A stretch of DNA of 64,000 nucleotides from Glandiceps talaboti. Its lineage: Eukaryota; Hemichordata; Enteropneusta; Spengelidae. The position numbers and the translations under genes were made by a program. The notes beneath the pieces were generated by a model. The model searched no databases and was not told the origin of the DNA. It was given only the letters and a program-made list of their open reading frames with translations. Position 1 is the stretch's first letter; each line of letters begins with the position of its first letter. This document shows positions 1-13,589 of this stretch, one piece after another. The stretch spans positions 14,891,019-14,955,018 of the forward strand of contig NC_135569.1 of NCBI RefSeq assembly GCF_964340395.1, read 5' to 3'.

Positions 1-802
1 TAGTCATTTTCAAACTTAGTTTTGTTATTTCTATTTATAATGCTTATTTATTTGTTCACCATGCATGCCTCAAATCAGGGTCATTATGAGTTATGTGCTG
101 CAGTGAGTTATCATATGTACCTATAATAATGTCCTGTGTATTACAATGAAATGATCAAGACGTCGTGCACTAACTATTTGTAGCGTCCCAGTACATTGCC
201 CGTTAAACTCATTTTGCGATAATGCCTTCAACTTATCTTTTCCTCTCAAATGTTTGAAAGACTAACAGAGTTTTCAATACCTTTGCCAATCAGCCCAACA
301 TTGTTAGAAAGCATTGTCAGTGACAAACATGTGTGCATAAATTGGCATGTTAATATTGCGTATACATTTTTGGCCAGGATATGGGTTTTCATACCTTAGT
401 AGTATTCCTTTTCAGCCCTTCTTAAGGTTTTTCCCTTCCGTACAATCACTTCTTCAAGTCATAAAGACTAAATGTGCACAATATGTACAAGCCACATGTA
501 TGACATATATAAACATTACAAACATTATAGGCTCCTCCAAGATTTGTCCTTGAAGCTAAAGCAATTAGCAGTGATGAAGGTATGATAAATTGTAAACAGA
601 TTGGCTCTTCGTTCAGATACGTTTGAAGAGGTACACATACTTAGCAACTAAACTGAGTATTCCCTTTACTAATTGATTTTACTTATTGAAATCATGATGA
701 GTGTATCTGGATTTTTTCATATAGATTCCATTTCACCTGTTACAAATGGTTTGCTATTGAGAAATCTAGCAGCACTTTACGACAAGTACTACCTGTTTGC
801 AG
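1..802. other. No exon recognised (probable polycystin intron)
   Basis: No coding exon is recognised. The first polycystin exon begins at 803 right after a 3' splice site, so this stretch is most simply the 3' part of the preceding intron. The upstream PLAT/GPS exons expected for the family are not visible here. Confidence 0.5.
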
Positions 803-2052
803 CAAACCTCAATTGACGAAATTTGTGCATTTGATGTCAAGCCATGGTCGAGATAAAATGACTGATGACTACCTATGGGGTTCCGTCGTAAATAGGCAAA
901 TACCAAGTTCCTTTACACGAGTCGAACGCCTATCCTGTTGTCTGACTGCCATGTTTTTGACAATGTTGGCAAACGCTATGTTTTACAACAGTGATGATAG
1001 AGTTCAGTCAACAAAGATAATAAAGTTGGGACCGATAGAGATTCCTCTTGGCATGATCTATACAGGATTGACCAGTTGCCTGGTAACCATACCAGTATCC
1101 ATCATCATAGTGTATCTATTCAGTAAATCCAAGCCATATCGCCGTGTAAAGAGAAGACATGGTTCAGCAACTATTCTGAGCACCGCAGACAATCTCTCGG
1201 ACATCGATGACAAAAACGTCCCGTTACCTTGGTGGTGTAAATGGATTGCTTGGTTCTTAGTTGCTATTTGCGTACTTCTGTCAGCATTCTTTGTTGTACT
1301 GTATAGCCTACAATGGGGTCCAGATGTTTCGAAGGAATGGTTAACATCTCAACTTTCATCTTTGTTTCTGTCATCATTGGTAATTGACCCATTAAAGGTA
1401 AGCAAGCTAAACATTTTATGTTTGTATTATTAGTGAAAGCGACTTTGCTATACCCTAATTACTGTATACATACTAGTATATTATATACAATGAACATGAC
1501 ACAGCATACTAATAATAGTACAAACTGTAATATTGTGAGTAGTTATGCTGTATGATACACATATATATACGATATTTTTGTTTAATCCATTTCTGCATAC
1601 CTTTTAATAGGAGTGTCTGTGGACATAAAAGCCACATCTTTATTCTAACATTCAACGTATTGGCTTATACGACGTATTGTAATAAGTAACTTTATAGCAA
1701 CAATTTGGTCTTTTTTTAGAGTAGCATCCATTATCTACCAAATTATCGCATTTCTACAACATTAACAAAAGGAAGTGTCACTAATTACATTTTCATTCTT
1801 CATGTTCTCTTTATACAGGCAATCCTAATAGCCTTTGTGCTAACGGTGAAGTTCAAGTTGCTCAAAGAACCAACCAAAGCGGAACCAAACAGCAGTGATG
1901 AACGTGGTATTAAACAATCCATTCAGTTTGATTCCATTAAAGTGGAAGATACTTGCAAACTAAAAGGTGAGTATTCTATGTGTAGTTTACATACAGTTAA
2001 AGCACTGTAAGTAGAGACCATATGTCTGGTTATAATGGGAGTGATAAGAAAG

Positions 2053-2105
<53 letters not shown>

Positions 2106-5100
2106 TAATCAATCAATCAATTAATCAACCAAAATATTTGTATTTATATTACCAAAATTCAGTGGGACGTAATATTCTATGCCACTAAGCAGTGACAATA
2201 GTACAAGTAAATCGATGTCATTTTAAACCAAATCAAATATCTCTGAACAAAATATAGTTGAAACAAATGTTTTCTAGCAAGCAAGATTGAGCGGCTCAAT
2301 GTCAATGATATGTGGCTTGCATGTGTGAGCATTTGAAATTGACAAATCAAATCTAGAACCATTGCAAGAAATAAATGCACTGACTAGATCAAACATACCA
2401 TGCACATCAACCAAGGACATACCTGTAAGTCTGTAAGTTATATGAGATGAGAATCATGTACACTGTTTTAATTGCTGAACTACATGGTTCTAATGTCAAG
2501 GTGGAAAATGACCTCCTTTTCTTTCAACCTAAGACACCATCTTCCTTACTTATTTTACAAGACTACTGATATTTCAGAGATACTATCAAAATACCATAGT
2601 GGTATTTTATTTCTTTTGGAATTTATAGATATTTGCCAAGATTATACTGAAACTTTCAAGATTCTCATTATTGATATAATTTTGTGTTGTTTTTTTTATT
2701 TTCCAAATCTTCACCAATCAGACACAGGTGACTTTGCCTCTCCCCCAACACCAAAGGAGATAAAGAGTGCAAGACAACTTTACATCAAACATATGAAGCT
2801 GATGAAAACTATCAAAGACATGATATTTTGGACACTGTTTCTTGTGGTGACAGTACTGATTACTCAAGTGTACAGATCTCCAACCCATTACTATAGTAAC
2901 AAAGCCATGTATCAGACTATTGGACGCAGAGAAGCACTCCAGGTATTTTAATACAGTTGTGTCAGGATGTGTCTTAAAGTGGCCATATACATGAGAAATT
3001 GGTAATCAGTTGGGAAAATGTTTAAAAGATGAAAATAATTACTGTCCTGTTTCTATACTGTTAAAACTATTATTAAGATAACAATTATACCAAGTCTGGG
3101 TTTGTAACTTGATAATTGCAAAAACCTCAAATATTGTGTGAAACGTTTCATTAAGAATCACTGCCTATGACTTTGGAGAGCTCTCCAATGCATATACCTA
3201 TATATACATATACATATACAATAACAAGCCTTTTACAATAAATATAAGTTACAAATATGGACTGGATCTATGTTGTTCCTCATTGGTTATTTTTCGAGCA
3301 CAATAAAACAGAAAAGTTGTTTTCTTCATCAAAAATCCAAACTAAATACATATTTCTCATCCATATGGCCACTATAATCGGTCATGTTCTGTTTGTGTGT
3401 TCATCTAATGTGTTTGTTAGTATGAGTGTTTGCATTGGCAATGCTTGTAGTAGTGTTTTTTCAGTTGTTATTTTGTTTCTGAGCTTGTTATTGTCCTCGG
3501 GTTAGCCTGCGTAAATCACTTTATAGTTTCCCTTTCAGTAAGACTATCAGATCACCCAGATTAATTAAGTGCTGGTCAACTGTTGGGTCACAACTCTGAC
3601 GGTCACATGTTATATCCATCAAATGTTTGTGTATTACACATGTGAAACTAAAATGTGATATTGTGACATACTATTATTTTGGAGATGTAACTTTTTTCTT
3701 GTGGTCTTCTGTGTTTTTTAGTGCAGGGATGTTAGCTGTATTCTAGAATGGATCAACAGACGCGCAATATATTTTGACAAAGAAATCATGACTACAGACA
3801 TGTCCTATGTTGTCAGCAACATCACCTTGCGACAGCAACGTATCGCAACAGGTAGGAATGAAAAACGATAACAAGTTTGATTCGGACATCAAAATAATCA
3901 TTTTCAATTTTTTTATTTTCTTTCTGGCTTCCTTAGCTAACCTGCACACATTACCAAGATTTTTATTCATGTTCAGGGCTGTTGAATACAGTTTTACTAT
4001 ACATGATCTGCAATGACCTTGTTAGGGTAAGGTTGCTTGGTTCCTACAAATGTGAAGTATTTAGAATATAAACTCGTTGAGACTTAATATAGTCATTGTT
4101 TAAACCAAATATAGCTTTATTAAAACAAAGAGAAGGTTCTAGTCCTCACAGGCAGCCAATAAGTGTGTACTATGTAAATTTTGGTGAGTAAAAGTTATAG
4201 TAATTTCAACTTTCCAATACTAGAGGTGTGCTCCTTTCATATGTCATTGTCTCAGTTTTGTTCCTATCATTTCATACTTTTCCAGACCTCTGTTCAGATA
4301 AACCAGTACTGAAAGCAATTCATGAGAAGTGCATTTATCATGGCGAGATGGATAAAGGGGCATACGGAATGGGATGGACGACATCGCAAGCGGACAGTGT
4401 AACCAACTTTACATACTCGCCATGGGTGCATAGTAGTCATCGCCACAACCATCTAAAGTACACACTCCCTGTCTGGGCACCTAGTGGCAAGCGATACAAT
4501 GCAGAGGGTTTCATTGCACCACTCGGTAAAGATGGGCGTACAGCGAGAGATATCCTAGACAATCTAATTGATAACGGATGGGTCGATAGGTACACACGGG
4601 TCCTTATCTTAGAGTTCACCACATACAACCCAAATGCTAATCTCCTCAGTGCGGTAACATTCCTAGCTGAATGTCATAGTACAAGTATCATCTCTACCAT
4701 GATTGAAGTTTCTACTGTGGTCTTAATGGATCCATTCCAAGCCAAGAATGATGCAGTCTTTCCGGTAATATGCCATGCACTGTTCAGCATTCTCACACTA
4801 TACTTGTTGTTCAGATATATGTCTGATGCAGGTGTGTGTGGTTGTAAAGTTGCATGGAATTTCTGGAACGCATGGTACTTGACAGGTTCAGCTTTAGGGA
4901 TGATTTCCACCGCCATGCTGATTCTACGATTGGTCGTGATGAAATGGGTACTTCAAGAACTCAGCCACTGTGAAGGTAATTAACATGTCAAGTTGAATTT
5001 ACTAGAATGTCGGCCCTAGGGTTCTTATCAATCTGATTATCCTCTCTCTCTCTATCTATAAGATGGTATTTGTTTGAACACAAATTACTACACGTTAAAC

Positions 5101-7128
5101 AATAAACAATTAAAATCTGATCAAGGTGGAGACTTATTCCCAATGGAAAACCACAACCTCCCCAGTTACCAGATTCATGACCCCAAATGATTATTACCGT
5201 CAAAGGAACCACTCATGAATATTTATGTTCTACCATAGCATAACAGGAGCTGGCCAAAATCATAACGAGGAGCAAGATTGAATTAGGTTTTACTCAGCAA
5301 AAGTGATGTAACAATACAAAACGACTCTCCAGGAGCAAAACTTACAAACCTGTCTGAACTCCTGGAGTATCATTCACCTTTAACAAAGAATGACATATAT
5401 TTATTTCAGACTGCTATGGAAGTGTACGATATCTGACATTTATTGATGATATCCATACAATAGTCCTTGCACTTGTATCTTTCGTTTCAATTATTGGATT
5501 GCTAAGTGTTTTCTCTCTGAATCGAACCACATCTGTTCTTGGGATATGCATTGGTATTGCTGTGCGACGACTTCTCTTATTCACACCACTATTCTTTATT
5601 ATATTCTTTGCATATGCTCAGTTATTCTACTTCTTGATAGCACCAACTTTAGGATATGCTAGTCTGTATGACACAATGACACAACTGTTATTTCTCCCTC
5701 TGACTTCTACACACCACAGTGAGTATGCTGATTCTGTAGTTGCACAGATCATGATCTCAACACTTCTCTATCTGAAGAACTGTATCTATGTGGTGCTTGT
5801 TATGTCTATTGTCAACACTGCATTCAAAGAAGCACATCTCCAGCCAGGACTAATGGGTGAAAGATATGATACATATGACAACCTGTTGAATAAGATTTGC
5901 CATTGGTTTCGAAACAGTTGGATTTATAGACATTACATTTCCCATCGGAAACGAGATACTAGTAGAAAAGGCAAGTATTCTTGGACAACAATTTATGAAT
6001 AAATTTCATTGACATATTAATCATTCTAAAATATTTCATTTCTTTAAACCTGCGCTACCTGTAACTGGGGTATTATGTTTTGAATGAGACAACTGACATC
6101 ATAGTTACAAAATTATTAATATGCCAAAAATTATTTTATATATGTTATAACAGTGCTACTATTTAGTAATAACTTGAAATATTAATTTTTCGGGGGGGGC
6201 AATATTTTTGGTTACGGAACTAAAAATCAATTTGATGGTATATATTGCACCTTATTATAAGAGCAGCTACACACATATGGGGGAGGGATATTCCAGTTGC
6301 TGCTAATTTAGCTTTAATAGATGCATTCTTAACTGGCCTTCAGCGTCCCTTTGCTTTTTGTACTTCTAATGTGCTCTGTATAACATCCTAGTGCTTTGTA
6401 TTGTTTTGTATTTGAATTGAATATAACAACAATCATTATTAAGTATCCTACATCTTGAAATTATCAAATAATGTAGATGTTGAAATTGCTGTATGACAAG
6501 ATCAAATAATGTAGATGCTGAAATTGCTACATGACAAGATCACCCAATAATGTAGATATTGAAATTGCTACATGACAAGATCAAATAATTTAGATGTTGA
6601 AATTGCTGTATGACAACATCTTGATCTTGACAATATCTTCTCAACCAATGAGTTGACAGGACATTATCAAAACCAATACCATTGGTAGTAGATCGAAATG
6701 TTGCTTGTATTTCAAATCTCCACACCAAGCAGTATTTGCAATTATAAAGTCATGAAAATCTAGTCTTAGGTCCAAAATTATCGTCAACTTGGTAGTCACA
6801 ATCAAATGACTTACGCAGATTGTACAAAATGGATAATGCACAAGTAGTTCAAAGTTTTTGGAATTGACCTTTAGAGCTTTCTCCGTCAAATGTACTTAGC
6901 TTTCTGATCTATTGATATGGGTTAGTACACTAGATCAAATCTTTTTATTTTACAATTCTATATCATACAGATAAAAAATTACCACAATCATTATTTTATC
7001 GTTTTTATTCAGTGTTCAAACGTAAAAGGATTCGAAGGATTCGAAAGATTCCAAGGAACGTGTCTGCCTTCAACAACCTAGAAGAACGTCTGAAAGTGAT
7101 AGAAGACAGAGTTGACAAAATGAAATAA
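803..7128 (+). CDS. Polycystin-1-like channel/receptor protein, 3' part (7 exons)
   Basis: Exons seen: 803-1397, 1819-1966, 2722-2942, 3722-3851, 4286-4975, 5410-5970, 7013-7128. The joined frame has no stop and gives 819 residues ending at TAA 7126-7128. Exon 1 carries the PKD1-family signature after the PLAT domain (WGSVV..R....SFTRVERLSCCL) and four or five membrane segments. Exon 3 holds a membrane segment equivalent to S1 (FWTLFLVVTVLI). Exons 4-5 encode the extracellular polycystin domain, then S2 and S3. Exon 6 carries S4, S5 (RRLLLFTPLFF), the pore region and S6. Exon 7 encodes a basic stretch and a short coiled coil (LEERLKVIEDRVDKM). Family role: large membrane proteins that pair with PKD2-type TRP channels at cilia or in sperm/egg receptors. 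The 5' half (ectodomain, GPS, PLAT) lies outside the window. Intron 6 has a GC donor at 5971. A possible ATTAAA poly(A) signal lies at 7331. PKD1L1, PKD1L2/3 and suREJ subtypes cannot be separated here. Confidence 0.9.
2053..2128. repeat. (ATCA)n microsatellite
   Basis: About 19 nearly perfect tetranucleotide units in polycystin intron 2. Confidence 0.95.
6455..6617. repeat. Tandem repeat, about 43-bp unit, four copies
   Basis: Diverged head-to-tail units share AATAATGTAGATG then TGAAATTGCT then ATGACAAGATC. It lies in the GC-AG intron (intron 6) of the polycystin gene. Confidence 0.85.
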
Positions 7129-7655
7129 GCATGACATATAGTGTGTATGGTCCTGTCAACAGTAATTTACCAGGTTTATGTTTAAGGGGTTTAACTGTAT
7201 CCCGACCCTCACAACAGTCAAACCCAGTTTGTGTTCTGAATAGTTTTGTTGGGTGGCTGAAATTGTATCGCCGTTTTTAGATAGTTTACATATACTATCC
7301 ATTACATACAACTAACAACTTCACTCACATATTAAAAGGGTCATTACGTCATTGGGTACGATTTGTACCACCACTGTGACCCAGTAAACCCATAATAGGG
7401 TCCTAGTAGGATAGAGATTGCCATGTAAATGTCAATCCTACAAACGTACACAGGCGGCAATGCAGTGTATACTACCCTGGGGGTTGAGTATGAAATGTCA
7501 TTCTGTGCCTATATTGGTCAAGCATTTCACACAATTACTAACAATGTTTTCGTTACAGTTTACGTCTATGAAAGAAGCGGAATAATCAAATTATGCACAC
7601 TTCAATGTTACTCAGTTGTTATCTATTCAAGAAATGTCATTTGACATATGACTAT
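7129..7655. other. 3' flank of polycystin gene with SINE fragment
   Basis: No gene is seen. About 7,345-7,445 resembles the middle of the SINE at 8,735-9,065 (words such as GTGACCCAGTAAACCCA, CCTAGTAGGATAGAGATTGC), so it is probably a truncated SINE. Confidence 0.5.
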
Positions 7656-7986
7656 AGCTGTTATGGTCATTCTAAAGTTCGTGTTTTGAAAATTCAATGT
7701 ATACACCATGTATGACCATAACGATTATGGTCAACATAAAGTTTACTTTTTTGAAAATATTGATGTAACTATTATATATCACCAGCAGTGTTCCCTCTAA
7801 GTCTTTTGAGACTGTGCGACTTAAGGAGAAGTAAAAACATGGGAAGGGAGACATGGCGACCACGGGGATGGTTCGGAAGGTGGGCTTCTGGACGAAGGCC
7901 GGAAACAAAATCATTTATCTATGAAGCTAACTCTTTTTACCTGCTCTTTGATGCCGAATAGAGCGAAATAAAACACTGTGACAACA

Positions 7987-8067
<81 letters not shown>

Positions 8068-8205
8068 TTGACTGCAAGAGCAGACGGCGACATTGCGCAA
8101 GTAGCGCGCAAATAAGCCTTAGTGGGAACACTGATCACTCGCACGGTTTTGGTCAATATGAAGTTCACTTTTGAAATGATCGATATAAACACTATACATG
8201 TAAGT
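7656..8205. repeat. About 70-bp repeat in three copies, interrupted by a hAT-like MITE
   Basis: Three related segments (about 7,656-7,723, 7,728-7,780 and 8,147-8,203) share TATGGTCAA-like starts, an AAAGTT(C/T)-CTTTTGAAA core and an ACTAT-ATAT end. The third copy is separated from the second by the inverted-repeat element at 7,786-8,133. Confidence 0.6.
7786..8133. mobile_element. hAT-like MITE with (TA)n core
   Basis: Left end CAGTGTTCCCTCTAAG and right end CTTAGTGGGAACACTG are inverted copies of each other. Flanking octamers ATCACCAG and ATCACTCG look like an 8-bp target-site duplication with two changes, as expected for hAT elements. The interior holds a (TA)n tract at 7,989-8,064 and no transposase frame. 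Confidence 0.65.
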
Positions 8206-8734
8206 TCTGTCTATTTAAATATGTTTAGTCTACATTTGGATTTTGACTAAACGTCTCTCTGCAGATTACCTCACATAGCTCCACCCATTATGTTGACTCT
8301 GCGCTTGCTCACATGGTAATGTCACTTACATCATCTAATAGTGTGTAGATTACACAATAAATAGTTGGAACACGTGTCCATTTTTCCCCAATGCTAAATT
8401 AAAGTAAACTATTGAAAGCACAAGCACCTCTACGGAGGAACGTTAGTTAAAATAAGACAACGCAAAGGATGCAGGCTACAGTATATTATTATATGCTCTT
8501 GGTTGTGTTTGTGTGTGTTGTACTTGCTAATTGTGTTACAATATGAGGAATTAACTGACAAATTGGTATTTTACTTTGGCCACAGTTTTCGATTAGGTCA
8601 TGAACTGAAGTAATGTGCAAATGCACCAGCAAATAGTACCATGTCACATTTGTGACAAATACAACTAGAGTCAAGAGTATAAGGCAGAGACAACAGTATA
8701 CACCCTGACAAATAACTGTAAGGGACATATAGGA

Positions 8735-9065
8735 GTCACAATAGGTGAATGATTAGAGTGGCTGACTTGGAATCTGCAGTTTGCTCGGTCAAGCCTCACT
8801 GTGGTCATTTTTTTCTGAATGGCTAAAATCCTTGGGCAAGATTTGAACCATGATTGTGCCCCAGTCAACCCAGCTGTATAATAATTGGGGACCTGGTAGG
8901 ATAGATATTGCATTGGAATGTATCTCCTCAGCTAGGGAGATGCCAAGGGGCTGTTGTGGTGATAGGTATGTGACAGGGATAAAAAGTGTAATAATAAAAA
9001 TCACTTTGAGCACAGTGTGGGAAAGCGGTATAAATACAAAAAGTGACATTATTATTGTATCTACT
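8735..9065 (+). mobile_element. tRNA-derived SINE, copy 1
   Basis: The head resembles a tRNA promoter (A-box-like TAGAGTGGCTGA, degenerate B-box-like GGTCAAGCC). The tail TTTGAGCACAG....AAAGCGGTATAAATA is typical of invertebrate SINE 3' ends and is followed by ATT-rich repeats. A second, more diverged copy lies at 31,085-31,430 and a fragment near 7,345. Not a functional tRNA gene. Confidence 0.7.
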
Positions 9066-10385
9066 ATATGTCCATAATTCCCTGGGGGGGGGGGGGGGGC
9101 TGAAATGAATTATAGAAATTTGATAACCATATTCTAAAATTTTCATCATTTTATTAAATGGCTTAGATTTTCCTAATTGCCAAATTGTCATCAGTCAATT
9201 CCTTGTAATGTGTTTGTCTGTTGCATGTATTGTAGTACCGCTAATATTGTTAATAATATAAAACAATTTCAAGAGGACATTGTTTTCAGAGATTACATCA
9301 TGTTCAGCTAGGTGTGTATGTATAGAATTTAAGAATATTTTATTCTTGTGTGACGAGTGTGTACACTTTTAATTGCACTTTACAAATAAAATACGCACAA
9401 TAAAAAACTATTATTTGTTGTGTCATGATATTCGAATGTTAGCTGACTTGGAATCTGAAAGTTGTCATTTAACAGGATGTTTGTTTGTCTGTTTCTGTTT
9501 CTTTGCCTTTCGTGAAGAGTATACGTCCAAGTATAAAAGTATTAAATTACAGTCAAGGTAACTGTTTAAAGTAATGGTAAAGGACAGTCAAATACAATAC
9601 ATGACTGAGGTAGAAAAATAAAGCAGATGAAAACAAGACTGTTATTAAAACGGACACGCTAAAATAAATGTCACCAAAGTCATCTCTGTAGAAAGTATAA
9701 ATAGACAATACATAATGTATTTGGAAAATAAGACGGGAGAATCATGCTACTATATACCCACTCTTTGTGTTAATTAGAAATTTTATATAATAGGATTAAA
9801 GAAACGTATGATGTTGCCATGGTGATCAGTCAACGTGTTTTCAGTACAATAATGGTAATTGTGAAACCAATATCAAGACAATTATAATGAACTCTGTCGT
9901 CATGAACGATCTCAAGGGAGAGATAATTACCTGTGGTGCAATTTGTGTTAAACTGACGATTAGTTGTTTACACAGTAATAGAGTAAATATATCATTCCGT
10001 TGATCGAAGAAAATTATTGGAGACATATGTAAAATATTGCATTTCCCAGTATAGCTACGGACAGACGGAGAAGATTCGCAATTTTGCTACATGGAGTTAA
10101 TCTCTACAGCAATGATTGTGTTAATTGTTTTGATACTTCAATTTATTTAGAGCACTGGTATTTGTGGTGCTTTCTGAAGGTGACGACAAACTACATATTG
10201 CATGTTTGACACCCCACCCCTGCACCCTTATTTGTATGCATATATGAGTGCAACGTCAGCTCACAACGTCCATTATTAACATCGTGTTATTAATAATAGC
10301 CAAAATCTCAAAATTAAAACTTTTTTTTTCAGTTTTTAAAACAACAATTTAAATGCTGTTTTCATTTCTTAAAGGTTTTATATTA
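9066..10385. other. No gene recognised
   Basis: Non-coding sequence with a G16 run at 9,084-9,099. No feature can be supported. Confidence 0.5.
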
Positions 10386-10399
10386 GGGGTGAAAGGTCT

Positions 10400-12794
10400 A
10401 TGTGTGTGTGTGTTATGTACATGATAATTTAAAATTGGAATGAACATAACAAAATATGGTACACACCTATTATACAATTATTACAACAGCTGGTTTGACT
10501 ATGAGATTTTCACCAAGGACTTAAAAATTGGAAAGCCACTCTAGGAAAGAGAGATATTTTCAAAACAATATGGGTTCTGGAGAGTCATTTCACGATTTTA
10601 CATCATCTATAATTATTAGCGATTTGAGAGAAACATCATGTTGAAATTGTACATTTATGTGCATCTTTGCTATGGGCTATTGTTTTATGGGAGTCAGCAG
10701 AAATAATGTATTCAATGGTTGAACACTGAATATTAATGAGCACAAAACTGCCATACACTTCACTGTAAAACAGGTCTCATAAATTTCGATATCATCAACC
10801 TTTATATTTTAACTTTCCTATTGTCTTCCCAGACACATCTAGTTTGAAAGCTTACGTTTTAAATCGGTAGTTTTTCATGTCAAGGGATTGGAAGGAAGTT
10901 ATCCCAATGACCTATATTTCTTACTATGTGGGTATTTTGATATTCAAACAAACAAACAAACAAACAAACAAACAAACAAACAAATTGAAAGAATTAAATT
11001 AATGCTTTGACAGACAATTGTCGAAGGGACACCCTAAAGCTATTTATGTTTTTCTGGTGTTGTACCAAAGTACGAAATTTGGGTCGATATATAACATATG
11101 TAAACACAAAAGCTTTGCTACTTTATTTCCAAAACTAATTCCTTGCTTTTTTAAAGCACAATTTTCAGACCAGGTCCGTTTGAAGAGCACATGTGTCATT
11201 TTTTTCACTAAACTGTCTTGTGTCAAAGGCCAGGAAACTACTAAAGGAATGTCAAGTGTGTGCAATTCGCAAACTGTCTTAGGAAACATATGCGAACCGA
11301 GATGCCTTCAGAATGAAACGAAGATAAACGTGTTGAGGTCCAAGTCCTAGGAGCAAAGAATCAGATGGTTATCAATTGTCGACCATTATTTATAAATCTA
11401 TGATACTGACACTGGTTAAATTCATTGCACCTTAGTTCACCATTCACCACAGGTCTATGGCAAAGTGATTAAGCAATCCACGACGTAAGTACAGCTATGA
11501 ATCTCTGACCATAGTATAGTGAAAGGTGCGAGTATTCACTTGAGTAGAAACAAATCGATGTCTTGCTCAACAAATATCGTACTGACATGCATTCTTTTTT
11601 GTGACCTACATTTATCTTAAATGGTAGTTCAACATCAAATCAAGGTACATTATTACAAGGTGTATTTTTTCAGTTGTCATTCACCAGCTCGATTCGACAT
11701 GACTACCCAGAAACCAATTGTTTCACGTGCTACACTTTAACATAGCAAGATTGAGTGAATACAGTATTTTGTTACATTGTGTCTAAATGAAATAAACTAA
11801 AGTGCCACCATGCAGATACCAAATACAGACGTCAAAATATCGGTGCCTGCATGTCTGTGTCTAGTTGCAGTACTTCGCAAATGGTTTTAATGTAGCAAGA
11901 ATTTGTCATCTTGCTATCTTGCTATGTGTAGAATATGCGGTGTCTTATTGGTTTCTATGTGATTCCATCAAACAGTACCGATGGACGGAAACTTGAAACG
12001 GGCTGTACATTTGCTATTGTGCTATAACGTAAGATGTAGTATTGATTAATAAGATTGTAGTCGGGCCAGACACGGAAGGTCAGCAATGTTAGAAATATAT
12101 TTGTCCAGAGAGACAACACCAGATGTAATCTCATTTTGCCGTTAGAATATACGTAAGCAGACAATAACATAACATGACCTTCGTTAGGGGAGATAAAAAT
12201 ATAGGGACGGTTATACGATGTTTATTAAACTAGACTATGATTTATTTATATTGAACTTGCTTCCAAAATAGTTGTTTGTGGCACAGGTTATCTTACTCTA
12301 AGGTCGCATTCGGCTTGGTTAAGGTATGCAGACAACACAGACACGCAAAATGAAGCGTGACTGTGTCAACTATAAATGTTGAATGACTTGATTTATTGTA
12401 ATTTTAGATTTATTACGTTCTGTACACACCCTGTTACAAGGTAAAATTTATTCATATCCCTTTTATGTATGAGGGGGGGGGGTCCTCATGAGCGATGATC
12501 CGCACATTTTATTTCCCGGAGGAATAAAAAGGATAATTGCATCGCTGTGATTCGTGACTGAAGTATTTTATGTTTGCAGTTCATGACATGACTCATCATT
12601 TGCCGTGATTCGTGACGTAACGTCTTAATTCTTGTGATTCTATATTCTATACATGTGGTGTCATAGACATGTGGGTAAAATGTTTTTGACTGTTGAACAT
12701 TTATTTGAAGATAGAGGAACAAAAAATGGGAAAACTCGCAACATATTTACTTTATTTACATATGTTGATGCAAGATTAGTGAGTCATAAGGAAA

Positions 12795-12802
<8 letters not shown>
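10400..12802. repeat. Segmental duplication block 1 (paralog of 19,390-22,590)
   Basis: Long collinear similarity to 19,390-22,590, for example AAGTCCTAGGAGCAAAGAATC at 11,342 and 20,352, and the ATTCTATATTCTATA(C/A)ATGTGGT region near 12,640 and 22,415. The block contains an (AAAC)n tract (10,945-10,984) and a candidate promoter/leader exon. It breaks at a (CTA)n tract where a LINE has inserted. No acyltransferase coding copy follows directly. Open frames inside it are not conserved between the two blocks. Confidence 0.85.
11391..11484 (+). promoter_or_regulatory. Candidate TATA box and non-coding leader exon (block 1)
   Basis: TATAAAT at 11,391-11,397 is followed about 90 bp later by a strong donor, CGAC|GTAAGTA (exon end 11,484). 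The same arrangement is kept in block 2 (20,401-20,494), and a related CACAGGTCT...GTAAGTAC segment precedes the gene at 17,973. Inference: a 5' UTR exon spliced to the acceptor just before an acyltransferase ATG. The nearest intact gene downstream is 6.5 kb away. Confidence 0.45.

Positions 12803-12838
<36 letters not shown>
12795..12838. repeat. (CTA)n microsatellite / LINE tail
   Basis: It abuts the 3' end of the minus-strand LINE fragment. On that strand it reads (TAG)n, as in non-LTR elements with 3' microsatellite tails. Confidence 0.75.
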
Positions 12839-13490
12839 TTGTCTCATAACCACTACTAAATGGAGTTTATTATTGAGGCACCACTGATGATACCCTGACA
12901 ATGTCCCGCCACTTGTCACTATCAGCTGCAGCCCCCTGCGATCTGACAAAGGACAGGCCCGCCCACTCCCGGATGTTGTCTTCCCATCTCTTTCTCTGTC
13001 TACCTCTACGTCTTCCCCTGGTACTGTGCCTTGAAGGATGGTTTTTTGCAAAGCCCGTTGATCTTGTGACATGCCCATGCAATTTCAGTTTCCTCTTCTT
13101 GACAAGCGTTATATTAGTAGATCTACATATGGCCCAATGGTTCTTCTGATCCTGTTGCTAACTTCCTCATTTGTAATACGGTCCTTGCAGTACGGTCCTT
13201 CTTCGTTATCATTTCCAGGGCTTGTATACGTCGCTGGCGTTCTGCAGTGAGAGTCCAAGTCTCACAAACATACAAGAAGAAGGAGAAGACAAGTGTAAGC
13301 ATAAGTCTAATCTTGGACTTGACAAAGATTTCTTGTCATGCCACACAATCTCTAGTTTTGTTACTACTGCTATCGTTTGCGCAATTCTGGCCAGGACTTC
13401 AGGCTTGAATCTATCGTCGGAGACGATGACACCTAAATACTTGAAGTTGGTAACGGTTTCAATCTTCTGGTCTACCACTTTAATTTCTTA
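12839..13490 (-). mobile_element. 5'-truncated, frameshifted LINE (non-LTR reverse transcriptase C-terminal part)
   Basis: Read on the minus strand, pieces in different frames give KYLGVIVSDDRFKPEVLARIA, then KIRLMLTLVFSSFLYVCETW, then HGHVTRSTGFAK and GRRRGRQRKRWEDNIREW. These are the thumb and C-terminal blocks of a non-LTR reverse transcriptase very common in marine invertebrates. Frameshifts and an internal deletion after the ALEM motif make it a dead copy. The clade is not assigned. Confidence 0.85.
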
Positions 13491-13589
13491 ACATATCTCT
13501 ATATGAAGTGCACATATCTGTATCTGTATAAATACTGGAAACTAGCTCACTACTGAGCAAAATTTTTCCAGGGTAGGTGAGTGCGCTCA

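Noticed and set aside
8740-8810. tRNA gene
   Set aside because: Only degenerate A and B boxes; no closed cloverleaf, and the sequence continues into a SINE body.
11018-11350. 110-residue plus-strand gene in duplication block 1
   Set aside because: The homologous part of block 2 (20,000-20,350) does not keep the frame.
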